From contig NC_085109.1 in assembly GCF_030269925.1 (NCBI RefSeq), positions 7,874,001-7,938,000 on the forward strand: a stretch of 64,000 nt of DNA, written 5' to 3'. This document shows, piece after piece, positions 45,284-57,418 of this stretch. The stretch's first letter is position 1, and each line of letters starts with the position of its first letter. The notes under the pieces are model-generated. The model made no database searches. It was not told the origin of the DNA and saw only the letters and a program-made list of their open reading frames with translations. This DNA comes from Bombyx mori. Taxonomy: Eukaryota > Arthropoda > Insecta > Lepidoptera > Bombycidae. The position numbers and the translations under genes were made by a program.

Positions 45284-46240
45284 ATGAAGCTTGTGAATAA
45301 TGTTCATTTATACGTTTGCAATAATAATGTGGTATCTGTATTTTATTCTCTGGTCTTTTCTATTTTTCTACACGGAGCGGAGACCTGGACCCTTAAAGCG
45401 GCTGATCGCAATCGCGTAGATGCTTTTGAGATGTGGTGTTGGAGAAGAATGCTCCGAATACCTTGGACAGCGAAAAGAACTAGTGTGTCTATCTTAGACC
45501 AACTACACAACCAACTACAAGACTCTCCACACTCTGCCTTCGCCGCGCACTCAACTAATTCGGTCATATTGCTCGAAAAAACCTAATAGCTTAGGGAGAC
45601 TATTCGTGACAGGGAAGATCGAGGAAAAGAGACCGCGCGGGCGCAGTCCAACCAGGTGATTTGATCAAATCCGCGCCACACTAGAGAACTTTAGAAGTCG
45701 TCGGGACCTAAAGGATAAGAGGTCCGGTGCATTCGCGTTGAGCGATGCACCGGTGTTCGAATCCCAGGAAGGTACCAATTTTTCTAATGAAATACGTACC
45801 TAACAAATGTTCACGATTGACCTCCACGGTGAAGGAATAACATCATGTACCTAATAAAAATCAAACCCGCAAAATTATAATTTGCGTAATTACCTCTTGT
45901 GAGTCCGCAGGGGTAGGTAACCCCACCCCGTCTATTTCTGCCGTGCAGCACTAATGCGTTTCGGTTTAAAGGGTGGGGCAGCCGTTGTAACTACATATAT
46001 TGAGACCTTAGAACTTATATCTCAAAGTGGGTGGCATATTTGCGTTATAGATGTCTATGGGTTCCAGTAACCACTTAACACCAAGTGGACTGTGAGCTCG
46101 TCCACCTATCTAATAAAAAAAAATAGAGATCCCATTCCGCGAAGCCCTTCATGCGGCCAATGTCGGAGGTACTGGAGGGACATTACAAGGAGTAAAATCC
46201 TGTCGAAATATGATGGTCACGACCCTCAGCAGTGAGGAAA
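45284..46240 (+). pseudogene. RTE-like LINE fragment split by a SINE
   Basis: The left part reads HGAETWTLKAADRNRVDAFE, MWCWRRMLRIPWTAKRTSVS and LDQLHN, then frameshifts. A later frame gives the GKIEEKRPRGRSP-type region near 45610-45690. After a SINE insertion (45694-46121) the ORF's end resumes at IPFREALHAANVGGTGGT..., with ATGATGGTCACGACCCTCAG as in the copy at 53990. The 5' part of the element is absent. Confidence 0.75.
45694..46122 (+). repeat. Bm1-type SINE, near full-length, nested in a LINE remnant
   Basis: GTCGTCGGGACCTAAAGGAT head, GGTGTTCGAATCCC B box, tail CACCTATCTAATAAAAAAAA. It lacks the GTGGTAGGAC segment at the head-tail joint. TAGAGA on both sides (near 45683 and 46124) may be the target duplication. 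Confidence 0.9.
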
Positions 46241-47216
46241 CAACAAACAACAAAAATTGCGAACTCTAAATCGTAAAAATTGTTGGAAATTTTGAAAGAA
46301 GCTACATTTTTGCGAAAAAGCAATAAAGGCTGCGTATAAAATATATCAAGAGACCATCTTAGACTGGGTAGTAAACCTTCTCAGTGCTATGTTTTTAAGA
46401 ATATACCATGGACTTCTAGCAAAAGGCCTGACTCAGTACCAGAAGGGATGAACGACGTAAAGTTAAATTAAACTGATAACAATGTTACCGCCTTTATATC
46501 GGCAGAAGATCTGCATATATATTTTTTCTTGGCTCAATATCATCTTCTTAACTACAAGAACTGTAACAAAATTGCTCAAAGTATTTTCTTAATACATTAC
46601 ATAGTACAGGTACTATGTCAAACCGAATTAAATGTATAGTATAATATAATAATTATTATATAATGAATAGTATATAATAATTATATAATAATTCGAGGTT
46701 ACAAATTTAAACTGAATGTTTATAATGCACTGACAATTCCAGGCACATTATTAGCACATTTTAAAATGTGTTACTACGTTTGCTTTCTGAACTCAAATTA
46801 ACCTCAAAAAAGCTGTGAAAAGTTTTTGTTTGCCGACCGTCGGGTTGCAACCGTCGTTTTTTTGCGAAGAGCAAAGAAAAAAAGGATTCTGTGTTAACTC
46901 ACACCTGAGAATACGGTCCATTTACTAAATTACCCCTGTGTAATTAAAGCTTTTCCTTAACATAAAGGAGTCATATCAGAAGTCTAAACGACAAAAATCA
47001 CTGATAAAGCTTCAATCAACACCTTGAGAAAGTCTAAAAGAGAAAGAGGTCATTTTTAACACACGTAAGGCATGGTTTCTCTGATCTGAAGGCCTAATCA
47101 CTGGTGGCTTGGGTCAACGCCAGCAGCGGCATTCTAGACTTTATGCTTTTTATGCTTTTTAACGTATTCGAATATTAACAAGAAAACTGTAAAGTATTAT
47201 GTAGAAACGTCGTAAT
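46241..47216. other. Intergenic, no gene seen
   Basis: Contains an AT-only run at about 46625-46695 (ATAATAATTATATAATAATT) and nothing else recognised. Confidence 0.4.
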
Positions 47217-47458
47217 TACTGGTGGTAGGACCTCTTGTGAGTCCGCACGGGTAGGTACCACCGCCCCGCCTATTTCTGCCGTGAAGCAGTAATGCGTTTC
47301 GGTTTCAAGGATGGGACAGCTGTTGTGACTATACTGAGACCTTAGAACTATATCTCAAGGTGTGTGGCGCATTTACGTTGCAGATGTCTATGGGCTCCAG
47401 TAACCACTTAACACCAGGTGGGCTGTGAGCTCATCCACACACCTAAGCAATAAAAAAA
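47217..47458 (+). repeat. Bm1-type SINE, 5'-truncated
   Basis: TACTGGTGGTAGGACCTCTT to CACCTAAGCAATAAAAAAAT. It shares ACCTTAGAACTATATCTCAA and GGTGTGTGGCGC with the copy at 16038, so the two are of one sub-lineage. Confidence 0.92.
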
Positions 47459-48594
47459 TAATTATTATATAATAACAATAAAAAATGCGGGATTAAATCT
47501 TAAAAGCGATTTTAACTATACGACTCGCAAGAATCAAACAAAATACTATATTACTAAATGAATAATAATATTAAAATTAATTCGTTTTATATCTGGAATA
47601 CGAAGAACGTATCCTAAAGAATGTCGCATTCAAGGATTTGCAACATATCGATCAAAAGCAGAAGTGAAATTAGAGTATTCCATACACTATCTTACACCAT
47701 ATGGGACTATCACATAACAAATTTAAAGAAATTATCCTATTATATTTACGAGTATCATAATCATGCAAAACCTTAAAATTATAGGGTATCTTCATATGTG
47801 TTGATTTTACCTCCGGATACGATATCCGTTATAAGGTAGGGCAAACATGAATTTTCCGGTGCTTTACCCCATTAATAAGGGACACAAGGCCTTCTGTCCG
47901 AACACACAATCAATCATTACACTGCCGTACAATAAGATGTACCTTTTGACTCAATCAGGAAAAGGAATCTTATGATTAATTTCATTATTAATTTGGTAAC
48001 ATTAGCATTTATTGTAAGTAAATGGTGTACAAATTTCATTTTAGTTACTTTAATCATATAAAAACATGCTAACATTTTAGAATATAATATATTATTTTAG
48101 AATATAAACGGAAAAAGTGAGATTGAATTTTTAGAAGTACATAGGGCTTACTGGGAAACTATACCCAAGAAAAAAGAAATGGCTCCCAATAAATGCAATA
48201 TGGCCTAATAGGGTTCTGATTCCAGCGTAAAAAGATGTGCTCAGGAAATTAAAGTAATAGTGAAGAATGAAGAATTCGGAAATTGGGAACCCTAACAAAA
48301 AAAAACCTCATGTCCCCCCTGTAGTCGATAGCAAATACAATAACTCGTACGACCCAATATTTTGTCTGCAAACATGAGGCTTGACACACGACACCGCGTG
48401 TCTCCGAATCAACTCACTTTTAACCTTCGTTTGCTAAAAGGAAACGGGAAAACCCTTACCATATACGTAACAATATCCACATACAAATAAAATCAAGAAA
48501 TGTCACTGAATGTAGGTTAAGAGACGCAACACATTATACTTTCTGAATTCGTGTTATATTTCGAATGTTTATTACTTTTGTGAGATTCTATATT
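47459..48594. other. Intergenic, no gene seen
   Basis: AT-rich DNA without recognised features. Confidence 0.4.
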
Positions 48595-48815
48595 TTTATT
48601 CTTGCACTTAATGCAGATGCATGTGACTAGGAGATGTATGGAAATGGTATTGCAAGGTAGAGGGGGAAGAGGTCGACCGAAGAAGATATGGATGGAGTGT
48701 GTGAATGACGATATGAGAGAGAGAGGAGTGAGTGTTGAGATGACGGCTGATAGAAGAGAATGGAAGAGAAAAATTAGCTGTGCCGACCCCACGAGAAAAA
48801 GAAGACTTAATTAAT
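48595..48815 (+). pseudogene. RTE-like LINE 3' end
   Basis: Reads MQMHVTRRCMEMVLQGRGGR, GRPKKIWMECVNDDMRERGV, SVEMTADRREWKRKISCADP. It is the same C-terminus as 33505 but shorter on the 5' side. Confidence 0.78.
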
Positions 48816-49229
48816 ATGCGTATCATAAAAAAATAAATTTAAAAGCATCATAGAAATGTTGATCATTATAAAGTCACATCGCTTAATAGGTCAAAGATTT
48901 TTCTTCTCTCCTACTCAAATCTAAAACTGTGGCTTTATTTAAATTTGAAAGGAGCTCCACTTGAATTTGATCGATCCCTCAATCTGAATAAATCAACTGT
49001 TCTCTGAAGACTGTATCCTTTATATATGCTATGTTACACTTTCACTGCTATACTGAAATTTATTGAAACTAAATTGTCCATAAAACTGAGTTCTCGCATT
49101 TTCACAGTTTAACCGAATGGATATTTCATGTTGTGATAAACATCAAGCTCTGGAAATATCCCAACACCAGATAGTGTCTGCACAGATGCATCCACATAAA
49201 GACAGCGAGATCAAAGTATGGTTTTTACA

Positions 49230-49372
49230 CGTTTTATATTAGCTTCACTTGTATGTATGTTTGTATGTTTGTAACCGACTCCTTTAGACGCGATTTTGAC
49301 CCACTTTAAACGGCCAGATTTCATTCAAACTTTGTAGATTTATCGAGGACCGATGACAATACACTAATTTGA
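49230..49372 (+). repeat. Interspersed repeat, unnamed family D
   Basis: TTATATTAGCTTCACTTGTA, GTATGTTTGTATGTTTGTAA, GCGATTTTGACCCACTTT and GAGGACCGATGACAATAC match 8625-8790. Confidence 0.6.
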
Positions 49373-50120
49373 TAATTAAGTCGTATGTATGTAACAGATT
49401 TTTAATAAAAACATGAATTCATTTGTTTATATTAAAACATTTACTGTTTTAAGTTTGCATAAGATGGATTGGGTGAATAGTCAATATCGACGTTCGTCTT
49501 CAGACTGAAGCTAAAGTCGTATGTAATTGTTATTGCATACAATTAAGCGGCACAATGGTCAGTACCTACTGCAGCACCGAACCATTGATTTAACCAAATA
49601 AAAAGCGTTTCAAAAGTTACAAGTTTTAAAAATACAATAATATGTTGGTATATAAAGTAATAAATATAAGATAATATTATAATTTAATAATAAAAAATTT
49701 AGTGGGAAAAATAAATTTCTGTGACCCTTAACAAAAAAAATCTATGAATCTTCGAATTAAATATCTATATATTTATATCTTCCAAAAAGACATGCAATTG
49801 TCTGTTCTTAAGATAACTTCAAAAGATGTTTTCAGTGAGTTCAGGCGACCAAAGATTAACAATGTACTTTCAAAAGCATCATTAATCACCTTGTCCTTGT
49901 GTATCAACGTAAATAATGCAGCTCCTAAACTCAGCCGGACAATGCCTTACTGTCACCTCTGAACTTTGATTAATGAACCGACGATACTCTGCACAATGGA
50001 ACATTCAGCATTATTGCAATAAAACGTTTCCTATCTACTTAAGGCACATCATAAACAACACAAATAAAATCCCGTAAGAATAAAGAAATCGAAATGAAAA
50101 TTTTTCGTTATTGTTATTTT
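49373..50120. other. No recognisable gene
   Basis: AT-rich. A 72-codon ORF at 49744 has no recognised family. Confidence 0.35.
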
Positions 50121-50363
50121 TTATTTATTGCTTAGATTGGTGGACGAGCTCACAGCCCACCTGTTGTTAAGTGGTTACTGGAGCCCCTGAACATCTACAA
50201 CGTCAATGCGCCACCCACCTTTTGATATAAGTTCTAAGATCTCAGTATAGTTACAACAGCTGCCCCACCCTTCAAACCGAAACGCATTACTGCTTCACGG
50301 CAGAAATAGGCAGGTCGGTGGTACCTACCCGTGCGGACTCACAAGAGGTCCTACCACCAGTAA
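50121..50363 (-). repeat. Bm1-type SINE, 5'-truncated
   Basis: TTTTTTATTTATTGCTTAGA to CCTACCACCAGT. Confidence 0.92.
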
Positions 50364-50983
50364 AACGCGTTAACCTACCTACGTCCTACCACCTAATGAA
50401 CTTAATAATTTAATTTTGTATTAATTCAAACAACATAAATAGGAATAAGGAATATTATTACATAAATAACGTAGACATTTCCACTTTCTTTGTTTTACCA
50501 TATTTTACGTACTACATTGTTACACAGAAAATCCAAATATATCTATAATACTCACGTTAAGTAATATTTATAATATATCGAATCGTTTTAAAATTACACG
50601 GCTACCGACATTACACACATATCATTTAACGGGCTCTCATCACAGTTTTCACATTTAAGAATTTCTTTTGCAAGCGTCATTAACACGAGTAGACTGATTT
50701 AATTAATTAAACTGACATTTTGACTTGGTGAAATTGTACCAAGGAACCCCTTCCCGGTTCACATTCGTATTCAGACACCCAAATGTACAGTTTTCGAGAT
50801 CCTGGACTCGTTTTTACTCCACTCGATGGTCGAACACTCTATTAACTTGGTGTTAAAGTTACAGGATCTTGTAGATATCACAAATTCTGACCCTTGATGT
50901 CAATCTCTCAATTGAGTTGTACAAAGCTGGAAAGCATGAAAGCTCCAGTCTAGAAATAGGCAAGGCAATGTCTTTTTTACTTG
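50364..50983. other. No recognisable gene
   Basis: AT-rich DNA without recognised features. Confidence 0.4.
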
Positions 50984-51170
50984 TGTTAGGACCTCTTGTA
51001 AGTAATGCGTTTCGGTTTGAAGGGCGGGGCAGCCGTTGTAACTATACTGAGACCTTAGAACTTATATCTCAAGGTGGGTGGTGCATTTACGTTGTAGATG
51101 TCTCTGGGCTCCAGTAACCACTTAACACCAGGTAGGCTGTGAGCTTGTTCACATATCTAAGCAATAAAAA
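50984..51170 (+). repeat. Bm1-type SINE with internal deletion
   Basis: GTTAGGACCTCTTG is joined to TAATGCGTTTCGGTTTGAAG, so about 65 bases are missing. The rest runs to CATATCTAAGCAATAAAAAA. Confidence 0.88.
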
Positions 51171-51267
51171 AAGCGAATTTAGACTGCTGGCCATTTGCTA
51201 AGCATAGTCTTTTGTTTCATAAAATACAGATGCTATAAAAATTTAAACACAGTTTTACGGTATTTGG

Positions 51268-51320
51268 CTTAACACCAGGTGGGCTGTGGGCTTGTCCACC
51301 CATCTAAGCAATAAAAAAAA
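51268..51320 (+). repeat. Bm1-type SINE, last 50 bases only
   Basis: CTTAACACCAGGTGGGCTGT to CATCTAAGCAATAAAAAAAA. Confidence 0.85.
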
Positions 51321-51369
51321 TACCTAACCAAACGGGCGCAAAATACACCTTACTACCTGTCTAATGCTA

Positions 51370-51786
51370 TCTATATATTAATACGTGAAGCAAAATCTTT
51401 GTATCCCTTTCTACGAAAATTGCGCGGACGGAGGAGTATGAAATTTTCCACACTTATAGAGAATATAGAGAAGAAGTGCACAATGCTAATATTTTTTTTA
51501 AATAATGCATAAAGATACATTAAATCAATAAAGAAAACATTACACACACTACATACCATGTATTTGACGCACACACGCATGCATACTATTTATTGACAAA
51601 CTTTTGTTCTTGGCGTATGTTGTCAAATTGAGAATAGAATAAATATTGTTTGTCTTTGTTAATATTTTTATAGTGTAGTCTTGGCGAAATTTGTGATTAT
51701 AGAAGTATAAAATACAATCAATATAGTGTACAAATTTACAATTCCAATTAATTATAGTCGAATTTCGACTACTGCGGGACCTCTAG
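51370..51786 (+). mobile_element. Non-autonomous Helitron-like element, family B
   Basis: It starts TCTATATATTAATACGTGAA and ends with the hairpin TAGTCGAATTTCGACTA, the spacer CTGCGGGACCT and CTAG, followed by T. This is the canonical orientation. It contains a minus-strand ORF shared with the copy at 20762, which reflects repeat homology rather than a gene. Confidence 0.78.
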
Positions 51787-52288
51787 TTATTATGTGTTAT
51801 GTGTTTATTGTTTCGTTTTAACTAACAAAATATCTATTATATAAAGGCATCTACACTTTCACATATGCGTAAGTAAATAACGAAAGAACGAACCACAATT
51901 TCAATTATTTTACTCCGACATCCAAAAAATATATATGAGTAGAATGTAAACTACTTATATGGGAAATAGAGATACAGGATGTGTACTTTCAATAATAAAA
52001 ATCGATTGTGTTCATTGGATTATCTTGAATATACCCTTTTTGGTTGAAAGATTCTATGATCATCAAATCTCCACAAATATATCTCTATAATTCTATAATA
52101 GCTATCTTTTGTCATACACCAAGAGTATTTCTAAATTTTGTTACTATTACAATACATAATATAATGGCTTATTCGCTAGTAAAAACATAGTTTTTGTTAG
52201 GATTACAACAAAGCATAGGAAAAGATTAAGCGCTTAAGCTCATGTGAGTTGGGTGAACGATATCAAACTATAGACGACTTTATCTTTA

Positions 52289-52693
52289 CTAGAGGTCCCG
52301 CAGTAGTCGAAATTCGACTATAATTAAGTAGAATTGTAAGTTTGTACACTATTATGATTGTATTTTATACTTCTATAATCACAAATTTCGCCAAGACTAC
52401 ACTATAAAAAATATTAACAAAGGCAAACCATATTCTATTCTCAATTTGACAACAGACGTGAAGAACAAAAGTTTGACAATAAATAGTATGCATGCGTGTG
52501 TGCGTCAAATACATGGTATGTGTGTGTAATGTTTTCTTTATTGATTTAATGTATCTTTTATGCATTATTTAAAAAAAATATTAGCATTGTGCACTTCTTC
52601 TCTATAAGTGTGAATTCATACTCATACTCCTCCGTCCGCGCAAATTTCGTAAAAAGGGATACAAAGTTTTTGCTTCACGTATTAATATATAGA
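52289..52693 (-). mobile_element. Non-autonomous Helitron-like element, family B
   Basis: CTAGAGGTCCCGCAGTAGTC to CACGTATTAATATATAGA. It is inverted relative to 51370 with the two 3' ends facing, about 500 bases apart. The DNA between (51787-52288) holds no feature. Confidence 0.78.
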
Positions 52694-53984
52694 AGATATA
52701 GTATGTATGTACGTATTTTGGTTGGGTATATTGTGATTAATTATAATCATATTGCAACTTAACCAAGTTCTAATCAAGTATGTACATAACAATAAATGAA
52801 AATGCAATTTCAAATATTTATTATTGCATTGAATTGAATTGAAACATTATTTTTAAGTCCAATGTCGAATTTTATGTTACAGTTTTGCTATCCATAAATG
52901 TTGAATTAAGAAATTCAAAAGAATATCTACTTTGTATTCGTATTCATAAAATAATAAATAAATATTACAAAATAATGGGCGTAAGATATAGTGTCATTTT
53001 ATGGACTTAATCAATTTAACTTAATATACATTTCACTAGAAATCATTTGTAATACGGTGCATTACACATATATATTTATTACACGACATAATTATTAATT
53101 TATTTAACTAATAATATGTCATAAAAAACAAAACATTAACATATCCGGTAACTACTATCTTTATACATAATAACGCTATGAATATTTTTGATACAATTAA
53201 TTATTGATTACAAAACTATAAAATGTTAAAAAGAAATCATAATTATCGATAAAACTATAATTACATAATATTAGGAATTGTTTATTTTTCAAATTATTAT
53301 TTTGTACTAAGAGTACTCATAGCTTACTTCTTAAATTTGTTACGCAGTGGAAGCCTTTAATTTTCCCAGGATAGACAGTGGCTTGTGCCTATTTTTACTA
53401 TGGTTCTCTATTCTATTCCTTACTACTTAAAACAACAACGAATACACTATACGCAGTATATCAACGTCGCCTGGTTCACATCATTTACTGTCAAAAAAGT
53501 ACCAAACCATTTGTACCTACAACGTTAATAGTACAATAAATATCCAAAAAAAAATTACAAAAAATACACCAAAGTGTCACAAATAACACTTAAGTTTCAA
53601 CATGATCGCATAAATAACACATATAACATTAACAAACAAACAACTAAAAGTCACGCTGTTGTTTACCTGGGATATTAAGGCTTTAACGAACATATTAAAG
53701 AAATAAATTATCTCAATTAAAACATTGTAATACGTGCTTAACTAGAGATCCAACGCGGCGGCGGTCAGATGTCCCTTTCATGTTCCATTCAAAATGAGGT
53801 CGGACGGCTAAAGTTCATATTCTACATGTTGAAACGGTGCCCTTTGACCACTTGCCAGGATTTAATTACCAAGTTCCGTTAATTAAGAGAGGGGGATACT
53901 CGAACCCGCAAATAAAGCTTCAGTTTGAATCTATTCTTCATATAACTACCGAAAATTGAATGCTAAATTGTCTACAATTTTTTT
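52694..53984. other. Intergenic, no gene seen
   Basis: Very AT-rich up to 53700. A GC-richer patch at 53745-53830 is unassigned. Confidence 0.4.
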
Positions 53985-53989
53985 TATTG

Positions 53990-54235
53990 CTAGTTAAGGT
54001 AAGAAAGGATCACGGCAGCTTAGAGAAGCTAATGGTGACTGGCAAGTTGAATGGAAGAAGACCACGAAGTAGAGGCCCTACACGTTGGACTGACCAGATC
54101 CGCACTACCCTCGACACCACAGTTCACGATGCTCTACACTCGGCGGCAGATAAAGGCAAATGGCGTGGAATGGTCCGCAATAAACTGTTGGTGCGAGGTG
54201 GTCACGACCCTCAGTATTGAGGAAACCGAAGCAAG
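53990..54235 (+). pseudogene. RTE-like LINE, reverse-transcriptase C-terminus
   Basis: Reads GSLEKLMVTGKLNGRRPRSR, GPTRWTDQIRTTLDTTVHDA, LHSAADKGKWRGMVRN and GGHDPQY-stop, then a (GAA)n end. Same family as 28860 and 45284. Open but truncated at the 5' side. Confidence 0.8.
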
Positions 54236-54719
54236 AAGAAGAAGAAGTTAAAGCAGACGAGTATACAGGAGTTTAGTGGTCACTATCGCTTGTAAACGTC
54301 AACGTTGCTATAGGCATTGCCAAGCCTACCGCTAAAAGAACAATTTCGAACTGCAGTGTTATCGTGAATAAGCTTTCTAACCTTTTTCGTGCAATAAATT
54401 CCATATTCTTGCTTACGAGTTTCTCGCATGAATGTTCCTAAAGAATTTTTTAGTGAAATGTCTTCTAAATTGAAATTTTTCCCTCGTCGCGACGCTGATG
54501 GCAGCGCGGTCTAAGAAACACGACACTTTTCTTTTTCATTCAATGTTCAAACGAGCGCAGTCTACGAGACACTCCTTCATATTCACAAAGCCCTGCAGAT
54601 AACTTTGAAAAATGACATTTTGTTGTTGTGTAAAATAATGTCTACTTTAAAATAATAAACTTCAAAATTCAGATATTTTTACCTAATTTTTACCATGACC
54701 ACTTAATTTTTTTTCTTTT
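54236..54719. other. No recognisable gene
   Basis: No feature recognised. Confidence 0.35.
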
Positions 54720-55083
54720 CTTTATTGCCCTTGTAGGCAGTTGAGCATACGGCCCACCTAATGGTGAGTGGTTATCGTCTCCCATGGACTTCAGCAATGC
54801 CAGGGGCAGAGCCAAGCCGCTGCCTACCGCATAATACTCTCCACAAGCCTCTTTTAAAGAAGGACATGTCATAGCGCTTGGGAAACACCGTGGAGGGGAG
54901 CTCATTCCATAGCCGGATGGTACGAGACAAAAAAGTCCTCTGGAAACGCACTGTCGAGAACGATTTTAAATTAAGTCTGCGTCGTAGTATTCTTTTACAA
55001 TTGATAATTCTTGCCCACAAAAATGAAAGTTCGTATAGTTTTTTAAAGCTTAATTGGAACCTTGTCGTATATCTAACAAACAA
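54720..55083 (-). pseudogene. LINE fragment: last codons of reverse transcriptase and 3' UTR
   Basis: The minus-strand reading includes KSFSTVRFQRTFLSRTIRLW, NELPSTVFPKRYDMSFFKRG and LWRVLCGRQ. This is the closing text of a reverse-transcriptase ORF of the CR1/jockey type, where SxxxRTxRLWNxLP is conserved. It continues into a 3' UTR with GCCCCTGGCATTGCTGAAGT and ends in a T run on the plus strand. The same 3' UTR recurs at 13886 and 17135. Confidence 0.75.
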
Positions 55084-55159
55084 AACATAATTTTAGTACA
55101 TGTAACTCGATACACGGAACTCGTCTCTCATCATCTCATTCAATGAAAATTATCTATAC

Positions 55160-55376
55160 TCTATACTAATATTATAAAGAGGAAATATTTGTTTGTTTGT
55201 TTGTTTCGAATAGGCTCCGAAGCTACTGGACCGATTTGAAAAATTCTTTTTCCATTAGAAGCCGACATTGTCCCTGATGAACATAGGCTACTTTTTTTAT
55301 TTTTATTTTTTATTTTTTTTTTTTGGTTTCATGTGTGTTTTAATGTTTCCGAAGCGAAGCGAGGGCGGGTCGCTAG
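55160..55376 (+). mobile_element. Non-autonomous Helitron-like element, family C
   Basis: TCTATACTAATATTATAAAG to GAGGGCGGGTCGCTAG, followed by T. It is almost identical to the inverse of 19694-19900, including CCATTAGAAGCCGACATTGT, so both are recent. Confidence 0.72.
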
Positions 55377-55711
55377 TCAATTCATAAAACGTCAGATATG
55401 TTACATTTATTAATATAAAATTACAGAACATTAAAAGGTATACTTATGCTAAAACGGTGTGCGTTTCTATATCTTTCCCTCGCTGCTGAGGATCGCGACT
55501 ACACGTGATGTTCCTCCTCGCAAATCATAAAACTCGATATATTAACCTAGTTTCAGTTGGTGGTATCCACTAAATGTAAACGTAATAAGTTGCTTGGCTA
55601 CTACGGACAGAGAGCTCATCCCGGGACAAATCTTGTCGTAATCTTAAAACAAAAGTTACGGGATGAAACCTACTACGAGTCAATTGCTACGAGACGTTTT
55701 AGGTTTTTAAT
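55377..55711. other. No recognisable gene
   Basis: No feature recognised. Confidence 0.35.
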
Positions 55712-55956
55712 TTTTTTTATTGCTTAGATGGGTGGACGAGCTCATAGCCTACCTGGTGGTAAGTGGTTACTGGAGCCCTTAAACATCTACAACGTAAATG
55801 CCACCACCCACCTTGATATATGCGTTCTAAGGTCTCAGTATAGTTACAACGACTGCCCCACCCTTCAAACCGAAACGCATTACTACTTCACGGCAGAAAT
55901 AGGCAGGGTGGTGGTGCCTACCCGTGCGGACTCACAAGACGTCCTAACACCAGTAA
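55712..55956 (-). repeat. Bm1-type SINE, 5'-truncated
   Basis: TTTTTTTATTGCTTAGATGG to TCCTAACACCAGT. Confidence 0.92.
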
Positions 55957-56599
55957 TCAACCAGTATCGGGAATAAGTACATATATATATATACCTACGG
56001 AAACTCATGCGGCGATCGTAGAAAGTTTTAAGAAATCACATTTTTAATTCATCAAGTCAGCTTATAGAGGTGTAATACCTAACGAACACAACGTATTTAG
56101 TGCTACCTGCATTTTCTTTAGTTACATCACACATCAACATGAACAAAGTGTATAGCCTTAATAGACACTAAGTAAAGTCAGTGGACTTTATTCTTAGAGT
56201 TATTAGGTAAAATTATCGTTTAACGTTAAATATAATTGTGCCGTACCTAGGTTTTGGTACATTACATAAAAAATAATTAAAAGTCCATTTTACTGCATTT
56301 TCAAAATAAAAGATTGACATAAAACTTCGGAACGTATTTTCTTTACGGCAACGATTAAAGTACTCATATAAAATACTAAACATTCGCAGTGATCACTAAA
56401 TAATAATACGCTCCAGTGTTGAAACTACAAAGTTACGGGTCATTTATTGCGATAATTCTCTTATGATAAAAACCTTTCACGAAGAATCAACAGAAACTTG
56501 ACTAAGTTTTAAGTGGATCGGATAAATCGTGTGCCAGAGTTTAGGCTACGAAACAACATATAAACTTTCACTTGTATGCATGAGATAAAAAAAATATAT
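55957..56599. other. No recognisable gene
   Basis: AT-rich; a short (AT)n run at 55981-55992. Confidence 0.4.
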
Positions 56600-56750
56600 T
56601 TTTTCCTAAGCCTTGGTAGCTTAAGACGCCATTCCAATGAGCTCACGGGGCTCAGCCTAGGAGTACTTAATAACACTAACCCTAGCAAGAGTAATGCTTC
56701 GATGATTCCACAACCGGATCGGAATCTCGATCCACCGAGAATCTTAGTAG
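56600..56750 (-). mobile_element. Jockey-related LINE tail, diverged
   Basis: TGAGCTCACGGGGCTCAGCC, CTAACCCTAGCAAGAGTAAT and AACCGGATCGGAATCTCGAT match the tails at 3663 and 24575 with more changes. Confidence 0.65.
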
Positions 56751-57418
56751 GTCATAATAACATTAGTTAATAGGACATATATATATTTGTCATAATAAAA
56801 GGTATCAAACTATAAAATAATTAAGGTAAGGTTATATTTCTACCTAAATACAACAAAAAAACAAAAAGAAATGGGCTGTAAGCAAACAACGACATTCCAT
56901 CGCAATTATTTAGAGTCTAAAAGCTTTCCAGACCTATTTAAAAGCCAAAATGTACTGTGTTTTACAAAACCGGCGAGTAGTTTTCATAACCTCAAAAGAG
57001 ACTGCAAAACAAAAGCTAGAGTTCGTTACCTCATAGTTCTTTCGGAAGAGCTTTTCAGACACAGCTTTGATTTTAAAATATAATTAAAACACCTTTACTC
57101 TTAACTAGCCGCCAGCGATATCCGGAAGTATGCTCATGAAATCGTATTTCGACAACTTTTTTTATTTAAAATCAGTTTGTGAACCACATTTTTACACTAA
57201 GTAGCGGCTTGACTCATCTGCTTGAAATGATAATAAATAAAACTAATAAAATAAAACTAAAGATAATATTCTCGATGTCTTTGTAAAGGTATTGAGCCTC
57301 TTTTTAAAATGAAATCAATAAATACAAAATGTTAGATTTTGGCATATTCGTACATAATAGAAACGTCGTTATATGACGTGATAAAAACAACAACCTTGAA
57401 ATAATTTAATAATTTAAC
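56751..57418. other. No recognisable gene
   Basis: A 70-codon ORF at 56871 has no recognised family. The rest is AT-rich. Confidence 0.35.

Noticed and set aside
51371..51580. Conserved short ORF shared with 21014-21214 (FILLRPRNFR, ASRINI)
   Set aside because: Similarity extends over the entire Helitron-like repeat including non-coding ends, so it is repeat homology and not protein conservation.
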